Assembly: GCA_017860615.1 (NCBI GenBank)
Contig: JAGDMU010000020.1
Coordinates: 1-64,000 of the forward strand
From: Pseudomonadota bacterium
GTDB taxonomy: Bacteria > Campylobacterota > Campylobacteria > Campylobacterales > Sulfurospirillaceae
Direction of reading: 5' to 3'
DNA length: 64,000 nucleotides
Part shown: piece by piece, positions 36,269 to 43,937 of the stretch
How positions within the stretch are numbered: position 1 is the first letter of the stretch
Layout of the letters: every line of letters begins with the position of its first letter
Notes under the pieces: model-generated
What the model was told of the DNA's origin: nothing
The model's database searches: none
Seen by the model: only the letters and a program-made list of their open reading frames with translations
Made by a program: the position numbers and the translations under genes

Positions 36269-37436
36269 CCCCTTTCGCTCGGTCTTGATCTATACGCTCA
36301 TCGTGATGACACTCTTTTGTGTGCCCAGTTACTTTGCGATTCAAAGCACGATTATGGAAGAGAAGTACAAAGCAACCCAAGAAATTTTAGAGTGGGTGGA
36401 TGCCCATGAGAAGAGTATTTTTGAAAAAGAGCACTTTGAGATACCCCGCAGTGTACGTTTTCATATCAACATCTACGATGCTACTCACCAGCCTCTTTAT
36501 AGGGGGATTCAAGAATCTCTTATGGATCTTGATTTTAAAGTGCGCGTGATTTACCCTTTTTTGTACTATCAAAAAAAGATTCAACACGAGAATGAACTTT
36601 TATACCTTGTGGTGGAGTTGCAACTTAACTATGCCAAAATTATTTTTATTACCACGATGCTTTTTTTTATCGTGCTCTTTTTGATCTATTTGATGAGCAA
36701 TGTGTTTATTCACTCTAGCATTTATCCTTATAAAAAGATGCAGCGGTATATGAATGACTTTTTTAATGACTCCATGCATGAACTCAAAACGCCTCTGGGT
36801 GTTATCAACATTAACGTAGAATTACTCTCCAGTTATGTTGATTCCTCGAAGCATTTACAGCGCATAAAAGCTGCCACAAAACAGATGCAGATGACCTATG
36901 AGGATGTAGAATACTACATCAAACACAAAAAAGTGACCTATAACAAAGAGAGGATGAATCTCTCAGAGTATTTGAACCAGCGCATCGCTTTTTTCGAAGA
37001 TATAGCCGTTTCTAAATCAATGGTATTAGAACACACGGTAGCACCTGATATGATGATTTATATCAGTAAAGTAGAACTACAACGCATCATCGACAATACA
37101 CTTTCAAACGCTATAAAATACTCCTTTTTTCAAGGTAAAATCGAGATAAAGCTTTTGCCTAAAGATGAAGAGCATTGTGTGCTCAGTTTCCAAGATTATG
37201 GACAAGGCATTAAAGATCTTTACAAGGTTTTTCAACGTTTTGAGCGTGAAGATTCGGTACAAGGTGGTTTTGGTTTGGGATTGAATATCGTGCAAAATAT
37301 TTGCAATAAAAATGACATTGACATCAACATTGAATCGTATGAAAACAAGGGTTCATGCTTTACGTATATCTTTAAACTTGATAAAAAGAAGCTCTTAGAC
37401 AGTGTCGATGATGAAGTGATAAAGGGTGAAAAATGA
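36255..37436 (+). CDS. Sensor histidine kinase, system 2
   Basis: A 393-aa inner-membrane kinase with helices at about 10-30 and 133-157 around a short periplasmic domain. The H-box is M-H-E-L-K-T-P-L-G, the N-box D-N-T-L-S-N-A-I-K-Y, and the G-boxes D-Y-G-Q-G-I and G-G-F-G-L-G-L. It is a paralogue of the kinase at 17765. The gene overlaps its regulator and the sensor gene that follows, consistent with a single three-protein system. Confidence 0.9.
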   Translation: MLSLNPFRSVLIYTLIVMTLFCVPSYFAIQSTIMEEKYKATQEILEWVDAHEKSIFEKEHFEIPRSVRFHINIYDATHQPLYRGIQESLMDLDFKVRVIYPFLYYQKKIQHENELLYLVVELQLNYAKIIFITTMLFFIVLFLIYLMSNVFIHSSIYPYKKMQRYMNDFFNDSMHELKTPLGVININVELLSSYVDSSKHLQRIKAATKQMQMTYEDVEYYIKHKKVTYNKERMNLSEYLNQRIAFFEDIAVSKSMVLEHTVAPDMMIYISKVELQRIIDNTLSNAIKYSFFQGKIEIKLLPKDEEHCVLSFQDYGQGIKDLYKVFQRFEREDSVQGGFGLGLNIVQNICNKNDIDINIESYENKGSCFTYIFKLDKKKLLDSVDDEVIKGEK

Positions 37437-38281
37437 AAGAAAAAAGGTTTTTTCTCAGTGCGGCAATGATGCTCTTTTTTGGGCTTATCATGCTCTTCTT
37501 GTACAATAAATCCATTTCGTATGAAGAGGAAGAGACCCTTAAAAAACAGATGGATGCTCTGCTGTTAACCTTGCACAATAAAATTGAAGAGACGACCAAA
37601 GTCTCGTTGGCAAGTTCAGTCATCTTGGCAAAAAGCCCGCATGTGGTTGCGTGTTTGAGTCAGCAAGAAAGAGAACACTGCTTGCAATATCTGCTTGAAA
37701 TCAGAAACAGTATGGCTCAGGCAAATATTTTTGAAAATGCCCGCTTACACCTGCATACCAAGGATTTTAAAAGTTTTATGCGCTTATGGGATTACAGCAA
37801 TCAAACCAATGACGATCTAAGTACCTTCCGTCATGCGCTCGAAAAAATCAAACAAAACAGACAGCCGACACAGGGTATTGAGATTGGAAGGCACGGCATG
37901 TTCATGCGTGCTATTGCACCTGTCTTTGCAAAAGGCGATTACATAGGAACAATCGAAACGGTTGTTGATTTTAAAGATCTGAATGATTACTTTAAAAAAG
38001 ATGGTATTGAGCTTTACGTATTGATGAAAAATGAGTATCGACCTATTGCCAATGCGGCTATTTACAATGAAAATTTGATGCTTGATAACTACACGATTGT
38101 TAACCAAGAGGTCAATGGGTTAAATTTCATTAAAGAGATCAATCTTCAAGGTACAGGGTATCTCAAACGTGGTGATTACTACGTACTCTACACCCCTATT
38201 GTGGACATCAATGGGGAGCATGTTGGCTTTTTTGTGCTCACATGGAGCGAGAGCCTTTCCCTAGCGTCGTTTAAAGGGTAA
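37433..38281 (+). CDS. Membrane-anchored periplasmic sensor protein, system 2
   Basis: A 282-aa protein with one N-terminal membrane helix (about 8-23) and a periplasmic Cache-like domain, without kinase or methyl-accepting parts. It is related to the protein at 19565 through L-H-T-K-D, R-L-W-D, D-D-L-S-T-F-R and I-G-T-I-E-T. It has cysteines in C-L-S-Q-Q-E-R-E-H-C but lacks the C-P-T-G-C pair of its paralogue, so the two sensors may detect different compounds. It starts at a proper ATG overlapping the kinase stop, and its end overlaps the convergent radical SAM gene by 11 bp. Confidence 0.82.
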   Translation: MKEKRFFLSAAMMLFFGLIMLFLYNKSISYEEEETLKKQMDALLLTLHNKIEETTKVSLASSVILAKSPHVVACLSQQEREHCLQYLLEIRNSMAQANIFENARLHLHTKDFKSFMRLWDYSNQTNDDLSTFRHALEKIKQNRQPTQGIEIGRHGMFMRAIAPVFAKGDYIGTIETVVDFKDLNDYFKKDGIELYVLMKNEYRPIANAAIYNENLMLDNYTIVNQEVNGLNFIKEINLQGTGYLKRGDYYVLYTPIVDINGEHVGFFVLTWSESLSLASFKG

Positions 38282-39536
38282 GGTTCTTTCTTGCGTCATT
38301 GCGAATGCGATCCATGCCCATGTAAAACTCTTTCATCATCACTAAAAAGAGGTAGTCGCCAAATTCTGTCGTGGTGATACTCTCTTTATGCTCTTTGATC
38401 GCTTTAGAAAATTTAAGTAACATGAGCTCTTTACTAAGGGCGTCATTGATGTTTTCACCAAACATGGTGGCAAATTTTTTCTTAGAGAGTTTTCCGTTGA
38501 AAAGATCGACCATCATACGATAATACATCTGCGAGTTGGCAGGAAATGTACGCTCTTTTGTGACCGCAGAGCGTTTTTCTTGAATGAGCGATGCGTATTG
38601 ATCGAGTGCAAATTCATTAAGATAGAGGGTGTCTTTAAGAAAACTAAAAGAGCCTGAACCCACACCGACATACTCTTCATTGTCGATGATATACTCATCA
38701 ATAATCAGATCGTTCTCTTTTGAAAAAGACCATCCATGGCGTGAGGGATAACTCTCTTTGAGAGACTCTTTAATCACGCGAAAAAAGTTGAACTCATTCT
38801 CAAGACTGAATGCCCCCAATGTTTTTTTAACGCTGTTTTTCACCAAAGAAGAGGTCATAAGTGGATAAACACTGGTTTGCTCTGGGCGGAGTTTTTTAAG
38901 GGTATCAAGATCACGTTTTAACCCCTCTTCTGTTTGGCTAGGAAAATTGAAGATGAGATCCACGCTGGTGATGGGCAAGATCCCCAGCATAGAACTAATC
39001 TTCTCATACACCTCGTCGCCTGAGCCAAACTTTTCATAACGACCCAATTTTTTCAAAAGGGCATCATCAAAGGTTTGCACACCTACAGAGAGTCGATCAA
39101 CCAATCCTTTGAGTCTTGTGACCGTCTCTTTTTGAATATGGTTAGGATCGGTTTCACACGAGACATGCTCGATGGAGAAAAGTTTTTTGACAAACTCAAT
39201 GGTTTCTATCAGCTCCTCTTCATCGATCAAAGGTGTACCGCCACCAATCACCAAATAGTTAAAATCATACCCCAACTCTTTGACATGTAAGATTTCATCA
39301 CGTAAATGGAGGTAGTACTTTGTAGCAGCCTCTTTGGTGTAAGTAAATTTGTTAAAGGAACAGTATGGGCAAAACATCGTACAAAAGGGCACATGAATAT
39401 ACAAGAGATACTTTTTTGCTTCAGGGGGAGGAGGTAACCCCAAAGAGGGTTTCTCTACATGTAAATAGTGCTTTGTGTATTGGCTCATAAAATAGCTTGT
39501 CGCACTGGTAATAATTTTCGATTGCGTGGATTGCAT
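38271..39536 (-). CDS. HemN/HemW-family radical SAM protein
   Basis: A 421-aa protein of the coproporphyrinogen III oxidase-like family. It has the Y-I-H-V-P-F-C-T-M-F-C-P-Y-C motif (C-x3-C-x2-C) near residues 47-59, Y-L-V-I-G-G-G-T-P, and V-G-V-Q-T-F-D as in HemN/HemW. Members are oxygen-independent coproporphyrinogen oxidases, heme chaperones or heme-degrading methyltransferases. It differs from the true HemN in length and detail, so I leave the symbol blank. The ATG is at 39536. Confidence 0.82.
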   Translation of the reverse strand: MQSTQSKIITSATSYFMSQYTKHYLHVEKPSLGLPPPPEAKKYLLYIHVPFCTMFCPYCSFNKFTYTKEAATKYYLHLRDEILHVKELGYDFNYLVIGGGTPLIDEEELIETIEFVKKLFSIEHVSCETDPNHIQKETVTRLKGLVDRLSVGVQTFDDALLKKLGRYEKFGSGDEVYEKISSMLGILPITSVDLIFNFPSQTEEGLKRDLDTLKKLRPEQTSVYPLMTSSLVKNSVKKTLGAFSLENEFNFFRVIKESLKESYPSRHGWSFSKENDLIIDEYIIDNEEYVGVGSGSFSFLKDTLYLNEFALDQYASLIQEKRSAVTKERTFPANSQMYYRMMVDLFNGKLSKKKFATMFGENINDALSKELMLLKFSKAIKEHKESITTTEFGDYLFLVMMKEFYMGMDRIRNDARKNLTL

Positions 39537-39576
39537 ACTAATCCTTATTTACTTTGTCTTTAACAGATGAACCACA

Positions 39577-39687
39577 TTATAATGATTTCTCGTGACATTG
39601 ACTATGATATTTAAGAATGCATTTTGCACTTTCGTGCACAAAATCAGTGGCTTTATAGCTCACTACTTTTTGATGATGCTTTCTCAT
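39577..39687 (-). CDS. Possible 36-aa small protein, unknown
   Basis: A short frame codes for 36 residues starting M-R-K-H-H-Q and ending H-E-K-S-L. It is preceded by AAAGGAG seven bases before the ATG, a stronger site than most genes here have. The product is basic, with six histidines and two cysteines and no membrane segment. It lies in the 335-bp gap between the HemN-like gene and the secreted protein gene. I do not recognise the family. Coding status rests on the ribosome-binding site and frame only. Confidence 0.45.
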   Translation of the reverse strand: MRKHHQKVVSYKATDFVHESAKCILKYHSQCHEKSL

Positions 39688-39860
39688 TACATCACTCCTT
39701 TAACAAACTTTCAAAGGCATTATAAGCTTATGAGCGTAATTTTTATGTAAACAAACGGTTACACAAATCAAGAATGCTCGAAAACCAAGCAGGAATAGTA
39801 CCGACAAAAAAGGAGAAAATGAGGGGGGAGTATTTTTCACGATACATTCACTTTTTTAAC

Positions 39861-39866
39861 TATAAT
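39861..39866 (+). promoter_or_regulatory. -10 box for secreted protein gene
   Basis: A perfect TATAAT lies 41 bp before the GTG at 39908. The rest of the 39688-39860 stretch is AT-rich and I see no other feature in it. Confidence 0.55.
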
Positions 39867-39907
39867 ACGCTTTGAGTATCAAGAACCCATTAAAAAAAGG
39901 AGAAATA

Positions 39908-40375
39908 GTGCACATTAAAAAATTTTTACTCACAACAGCGAGCCTTATGGTGCTGAGTGGATCCGCACTTGTCGCGGCTGACTTTGATTGGATGGTCAAT
40001 CTCAATCTTCGATCAGACTCAGATCCTTATGCCTATAAATCAGGGCTCTCTTCACGTTTTAGGACGCCAGAGTCCCAACTGAGTATTATTCTTAAAAGCG
40101 TAGGAGCACCCGCAGATGCTTACATGATTTTACGCTTATCTGAACTTTCAGGAAGACCACCAGAGTATGTACTTAAGCAATATCAGGCTAAAAAGCATAA
40201 AGGTTGGGGTGTGTTAGCACAAGATATTGGCATAAAACCAGGTTCAAGTGAGTTTAAAGCCCTTAAAAGTGGGCACGATATGCGTGATTTTGACGATAGG
40301 CGCGACGATAGACGCGATGACCGTAATCGTGACCATGGCAATAGTAACAAAGAACACGGTAAAGGTAAACACTAA
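39908..40375 (+). CDS. Exported protein with Asp/Arg-rich tail, unknown
   Basis: A 155-aa protein with a clear Sec signal peptide (about 1-24, ending S-A-L-V-A-A). The mature part has a compact helical region of about 80 residues, including a leucine/glutamate R-L-S-E-L-S-G-R-P-P-E-Y-V motif, followed by a low-complexity tail of alternating D, R, H, N and K (about 124-155). I do not recognise the family. I chose the GTG at 39908, five bases after AAAAAAAGGAG, because it leaves a normal signal peptide. A TTG at 39872 would add 12 residues before it. Its own -10 box and a terminator make it monocistronic. Confidence 0.75.
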   Translation: MHIKKFLLTTASLMVLSGSALVAADFDWMVNLNLRSDSDPYAYKSGLSSRFRTPESQLSIILKSVGAPADAYMILRLSELSGRPPEYVLKQYQAKKHKGWGVLAQDIGIKPGSSEFKALKSGHDMRDFDDRRDDRRDDRNRDHGNSNKEHGKGKH

Positions 40376-40392
40376 GCTTAATGCTCTCTTTT

Positions 40393-40421
40393 GGCTTGTC
40401 TTAAACGGCAAGCCTTATTTT
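40393..40421 (+). terminator. Probable terminator
   Basis: GGCTTG / CAAGCC with a ten-base loop that can pair further, followed by TTATTTT, lies 18 bp after the secreted protein gene. Confidence 0.6.
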
Positions 40422-40486
40422 CGTGACTCTTCTAAAATCTTACACAAATCGGCTATAATTACACAAAAACACTAAAGGACATTTTG

Positions 40487-41404
40487 ATGCAAACCTATGC
40501 ATGTGGACATATTAATCCTGATTCTGATTCTGTCGTATCAGCAATCTCTCTTTCGTATCTCAAAACACAATTAGGAGAGCCGTGTATTCCTGCACGTCAA
40601 GGTGAGTTAAGCCCTGAAACAGAGTTTATTTTAAAAACATTTGGACTTGAAAAACCCCTTCTTAAAAATGATTTTTCGGGTGAGAATCTTTACATTACCG
40701 ACTATTCTGATCTTGCACAAGCACCTCACAATCTTAAAGAAACAAACATCTTAGGCATTGTGGATCATCATAAACTTGGTGACATTACGACAACCACACC
40801 ACTTGAGTGCTGGATTCGCCCTGTGGGTTGTACGAATACGATTGTTAAAGAGATGTTTGATCACTATAAAATCGAAATTCCGAAAAACATTGCGGGTGCG
40901 ATGATGATGGCAATTTTAAGTGACACGGTACTTTTTAAATCACCAACATGTACTAAAGTCGATACCAAAGCGGTTAAAGAACTCGCCATTATTGCGGGTG
41001 TCGAAGACTTTAAAGCACTGGGTATGGAGATGTTTTTGGTCAAATCTGCTGTAAAAGGTGCAACTCCACGTGCGCTTTTACTTCGTGATTACAAAGACTT
41101 TGAAATGGGTGGAAACAAAATCGGTATTGGTCAACTTGAAGTGGTTGATCTTAAAGTCTTTGATGGCATGAAAGAGGCTCTATTTGCCGATATGAAAGCG
41201 TACAAAGAAGAGGGTGGACGCCATACCGTGATGCTTCTTCTCACAGACATCATGATCGAAGGCTCACAATTCTTAGTAGTGAGTGATGATGAAAGCATTA
41301 TTGAAAAAGCATTCAATACAAAACTCGTTAACCATGAAATGTGGGTTGATGGCGTGCTTAGTCGTAAAAAACAGGTTATTCCTGTGATGGAAAAGCAGTT
41401 TTAA
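40487..41404 (+). CDS. ppaC: Manganese-dependent inorganic pyrophosphatase
   Basis: A family II pyrophosphatase (DHH/DHHA2), 305 aa, that hydrolyses cytosolic pyrophosphate. It has G-H-I-N-P-D-S-D near the N-terminus, T-D-Y-S-D, V-D-H-H-K and L-S-D-T for the metal centre, and the C-terminal S-R-K-K-Q substrate loop. I chose the ATG at 40487, with AAAGGA upstream. A TTG three bases earlier is the alternative. Confidence 0.95.
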   Translation: MQTYACGHINPDSDSVVSAISLSYLKTQLGEPCIPARQGELSPETEFILKTFGLEKPLLKNDFSGENLYITDYSDLAQAPHNLKETNILGIVDHHKLGDITTTTPLECWIRPVGCTNTIVKEMFDHYKIEIPKNIAGAMMMAILSDTVLFKSPTCTKVDTKAVKELAIIAGVEDFKALGMEMFLVKSAVKGATPRALLLRDYKDFEMGGNKIGIGQLEVVDLKVFDGMKEALFADMKAYKEEGGRHTVMLLLTDIMIEGSQFLVVSDDESIIEKAFNTKLVNHEMWVDGVLSRKKQVIPVMEKQF

Positions 41405-41414
41405 AAGCTGTCGT

Positions 41415-42194
41415 GTGAAAAAGTGCACCATCAAGCGACGTTATCTTATTCAAAATCCTAAAGAAGTGGTGAAGTCTATCCTCACCACTTTCCCTCTTTA
41501 TAAAAAAAATCTTCAACAACTTTTTGTCGAAAATCATCTTGATGCCTCTGAGCGACTTGCTATTTTGGGAGCTCGTTTTAATACGTTTAAAGAACTTGAT
41601 GCATTTGAAGAAGATTTGAAGCCTTTTTTGTGTGCGGATGTGAGCGCCGATAAACGGTATAAAAACCGTTATCTCTCTTTATTTGGCTTACCTCAAAATT
41701 ATGATTTTTCACTGTTTGATGTCTATAAGAGATGTGACAAAATAGGCGTTAAACCATTTGATTTTGCCTTTAGCGCTGGCATGAGTACGCAAAAAGTGCT
41801 TAAGGTGCTTTTGTATCGTGAAATGCAGTTTTTAGAGCATGACGTGGAATTGCTTTTGGATGATCATGCCAAAGCACCTAAAAATCTTTGTAAGAGAGCC
41901 GAAAACATCTGCTATCTTCTCAATGTTGCGACAGCTATTTTTGACGAAGTGTTAAAAGAGAAACTTGTAAAAGCGTTTACTCCTTTACGAAGCAACGATA
42001 GAGCACTACTTCTTAGATTTGTGCAACATCCAGCATATACAACACTGCTATTAGACATGCGTTTTTTTCTGCGTGAACAGAGTGGATTTTATCTTCTGAA
42101 AAAGAGTGAAATGCCATTGCTTTTTTTTGCCAAAAGGTATCTTAAAAAAGAGGAATTTCGTATAGCCAAAAGGCTTAAAAAGGCGCTTTATTAA
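41415..42194 (+). CDS. Hypothetical protein
   Basis: A 259-aa, strongly basic, helix-rich protein with no signal peptide or membrane segment. Lysine and leucine are abundant and there are six cysteines in no recognisable metal motif. The start is GTG ten bases after ppaC. I do not recognise the family. It is likely co-transcribed with ppaC and shares its base composition, so I see no sign of recent transfer. Confidence 0.7.
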   Translation: MKKCTIKRRYLIQNPKEVVKSILTTFPLYKKNLQQLFVENHLDASERLAILGARFNTFKELDAFEEDLKPFLCADVSADKRYKNRYLSLFGLPQNYDFSLFDVYKRCDKIGVKPFDFAFSAGMSTQKVLKVLLYREMQFLEHDVELLLDDHAKAPKNLCKRAENICYLLNVATAIFDEVLKEKLVKAFTPLRSNDRALLLRFVQHPAYTTLLLDMRFFLREQSGFYLLKKSEMPLLFFAKRYLKKEEFRIAKRLKKALY

Positions 42195-42247
42195 CACTTC
42201 GTTTGTATTGAACTGATACTATTTCAATAATAATTTGGGATAATGCG

Positions 42248-42253
42248 GTACAA
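42248..42253 (+). promoter_or_regulatory. -10 box for TraT-like lipoprotein gene
   Basis: TACAAT lies 38 bp before the ATG in a 91-bp gap, with AAGGATGA as ribosome-binding site. Confidence 0.4.
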
Positions 42254-42285
42254 TATCGCACCTATTTTTTAAATAAGGATGAACA

Positions 42286-43056
42286 ATGAAAAAAACATTA
42301 CATGTAGGACTTGCGCTGAGTGCAGCACTTGTTTTAATGACAGGATGTGCGACCAGTGAGCTTCAAACGAGTGCTCGTATGACACAGAGTGTTTTTATTA
42401 ACCCTGTGGCAAAAGAAAAACGAACGATTTTTATCTCTACTAAAAATACCAGTGGAGCACCTATCAACTTAGAAAACCGTATCGTGCAAGCACTTTATGC
42501 TAAAGGTTATACGATCGTCGATGATCCTGAAAAAGCAACGTATGTGCTTATGACAAACATCTTATTCTGCAATAAAAAGAGCGAAAATAACGTTGCCTCA
42601 GGTGCTTTAATGGGTGGCGCAGCTGGTGCTATTGCAAACTCTGGTAGTAATGGCAGAAGCATGGCACTTGCAGGACTTGGTGGAGCGGTTGTCGGTGGGC
42701 TCATTGGAAAAGCAACCGAAGATACCATTTATCAAATGCAAGTCGATATCGTGATTCGTGAAAAAGCCAAAGGCAAAGTCATGGCAAGTACAGGGAATGT
42801 TGGCGGACAAGCGGGCATTAGAGATGGACAAAAATCAGGTACGATGAATAGCTTTGGTGGACCAATCCGTGATGCAGATGCCAGTGGTAAAATGTACAGC
42901 AATACCTACTCTTCAAGCTCACAATCCTATGAGAGTGATTTTATAGAACATCGCACTATGATGTTTGCAGAAGCAACGAAAATGGATTTAAGCCTTTATG
43001 ATGCAACCCCTATTTTAGAAGATAAAATTGCACAGCAAGTAGCTGGACTGTTTTAA
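42286..43056 (+). CDS. TraT-like outer-membrane lipoprotein
   Basis: A 256-aa lipoprotein with a type II signal peptide and lipobox M-T-G-C-A at about 19-23. The mature part matches the TraT (complement resistance) family: T-I-F-I-S-T-K-N-T-S, the D-P-E-K-A-T-Y-V-L segment, and a glycine-rich stretch with two hydrophobic runs (A-L-M-G-G-A-A-G and A-G-L-G-G-A-V-V-G-G). On plasmids TraT blocks mating; chromosomal homologues in non-conjugative settings have no fixed role. No conjugation genes are nearby. Confidence 0.82.
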   Translation: MKKTLHVGLALSAALVLMTGCATSELQTSARMTQSVFINPVAKEKRTIFISTKNTSGAPINLENRIVQALYAKGYTIVDDPEKATYVLMTNILFCNKKSENNVASGALMGGAAGAIANSGSNGRSMALAGLGGAVVGGLIGKATEDTIYQMQVDIVIREKAKGKVMASTGNVGGQAGIRDGQKSGTMNSFGGPIRDADASGKMYSNTYSSSSQSYESDFIEHRTMMFAEATKMDLSLYDATPILEDKIAQQVAGLF

Positions 43057-43069
43057 CTTTAACATTATT

Positions 43070-43104
43070 ACGTAGCCCCAAAAGCAAAGCTCTTGGGGCT
43101 ACGT
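43070..43104 (+). terminator. Strong hairpin after TraT-like gene
   Basis: A perfect 12-bp stem, ACGTAGCCCCAA / TTGGGGCTACGT, with an 11-base loop lies 13 bp after the stop codon. There is no T-run, so termination would rest on the stem alone. Confidence 0.6.
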
Positions 43105-43124
43105 TACACTAGGTACTGAAGCTT

Positions 43125-43142
43125 GCCTCTTGTGAGGCAGAA
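43125..43142 (+). repeat. Short dispersed hairpin repeat, copy 2
   Basis: GCCTCTTGTGAGGCAGAA matches the minus strand of 31737-31754 (GCCTCTTGCGAGGCAGAA) at 17 of 18 bases. Each copy can form a 5-bp stem with a 4-base loop. Both lie in gaps next to other hairpins. Confidence 0.5.
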
Positions 43143-43217
43143 TCGTTTGATGCTACAATACTATCGATATTCAAACTCGCCAAGATTTGGCAAAATATTT
43201 TACATGTAGGAATTGTT

Positions 43218-43937
43218 TTGGAGAATAACGACAACAAGCAACAAAAAATTGTGCAGATGTTCAATGAGATTGCAGGCACATACGACACAGCGAATCGTGT
43301 TTTAAGTATGGGCATTGATATTCAATGGCGTAAAACAGCATGTGATGAGACCTTTGCTCGCTACACTAAACCGATTAATCTTATCGTTGACGTGGCATGT
43401 GGTACGGGTGATATGATGGGCTATTGGGCAAAGCAAGCCAAAAAAGCAGGACGCGATATCGGTAAGATTTTAGGCGTTGACCCTTCCACTGGTATGACGG
43501 ATGTTGGCAAGCAAAAATTTCCTGAGTTTGAATTTGTTATCTCTGAGGCAACTGAAATTCCACTTCCAAGCGAAAGTGCCGACATTTTAAGCATTAGCTA
43601 CGGCATTCGCAATGTGGTACGTCGAGAGGAAGCGTTTAGCGAATTTGCGCGGGTTGTTAAACAAGGCGGTTATGTTGTTATCTTAGAATTCACCAAAGAC
43701 GAGAAAAAAGGCTTTTTCTTCGCACTTAAAGATTTTTACCTTAACAAAGTTTTACCCATTTTGGGAGGCATTATCTCTAAAAATAAAGAAGCATATGAAT
43801 ATCTTCCAAATTCCATCGAAGGTTTTTTAACGCCATCCATGCTTCAAAAAGAGCTCGATACTGCTGGCTTTGAAACCGAATTTGTCAAAAGCTTTTCGAT
43901 GGATATCTCGACCTTGGTCATTGCTAAAAAACGCTAA
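43218..43937 (+). CDS. ubiE: Menaquinone/ubiquinone C-methyltransferase UbiE/MenG
   Basis: A SAM-dependent methyltransferase of 239 aa acting in quinone synthesis, here presumably demethylmenaquinone. It has the family motifs F-N-x-I-A-G-T-Y-D, N-R-V-L-S-M-G-I-D-I-Q-W-R, the SAM loop V-A-C-G-T-G-D, and S-I-S-Y-G-I-R-N-V. The best start is the TTG at 43218, with AGGA six bases before it. The stop overlaps xseA by one base. Confidence 0.92.
   Translation: MENNDNKQQKIVQMFNEIAGTYDTANRVLSMGIDIQWRKTACDETFARYTKPINLIVDVACGTGDMMGYWAKQAKKAGRDIGKILGVDPSTGMTDVGKQKFPEFEFVISEATEIPLPSESADILSISYGIRNVVRREEAFSEFARVVKQGGYVVILEFTKDEKKGFFFALKDFYLNKVLPILGGIISKNKEAYEYLPNSIEGFLTPSMLQKELDTAGFETEFVKSFSMDISTLVIAKKR

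Noticed and set aside
42286-43056. TraT-like lipoprotein as evidence of a conjugative element
   Set aside because: No other transfer, relaxase, integrase or plasmid gene is in the window. TraT-like lipoproteins also occur on chromosomes.
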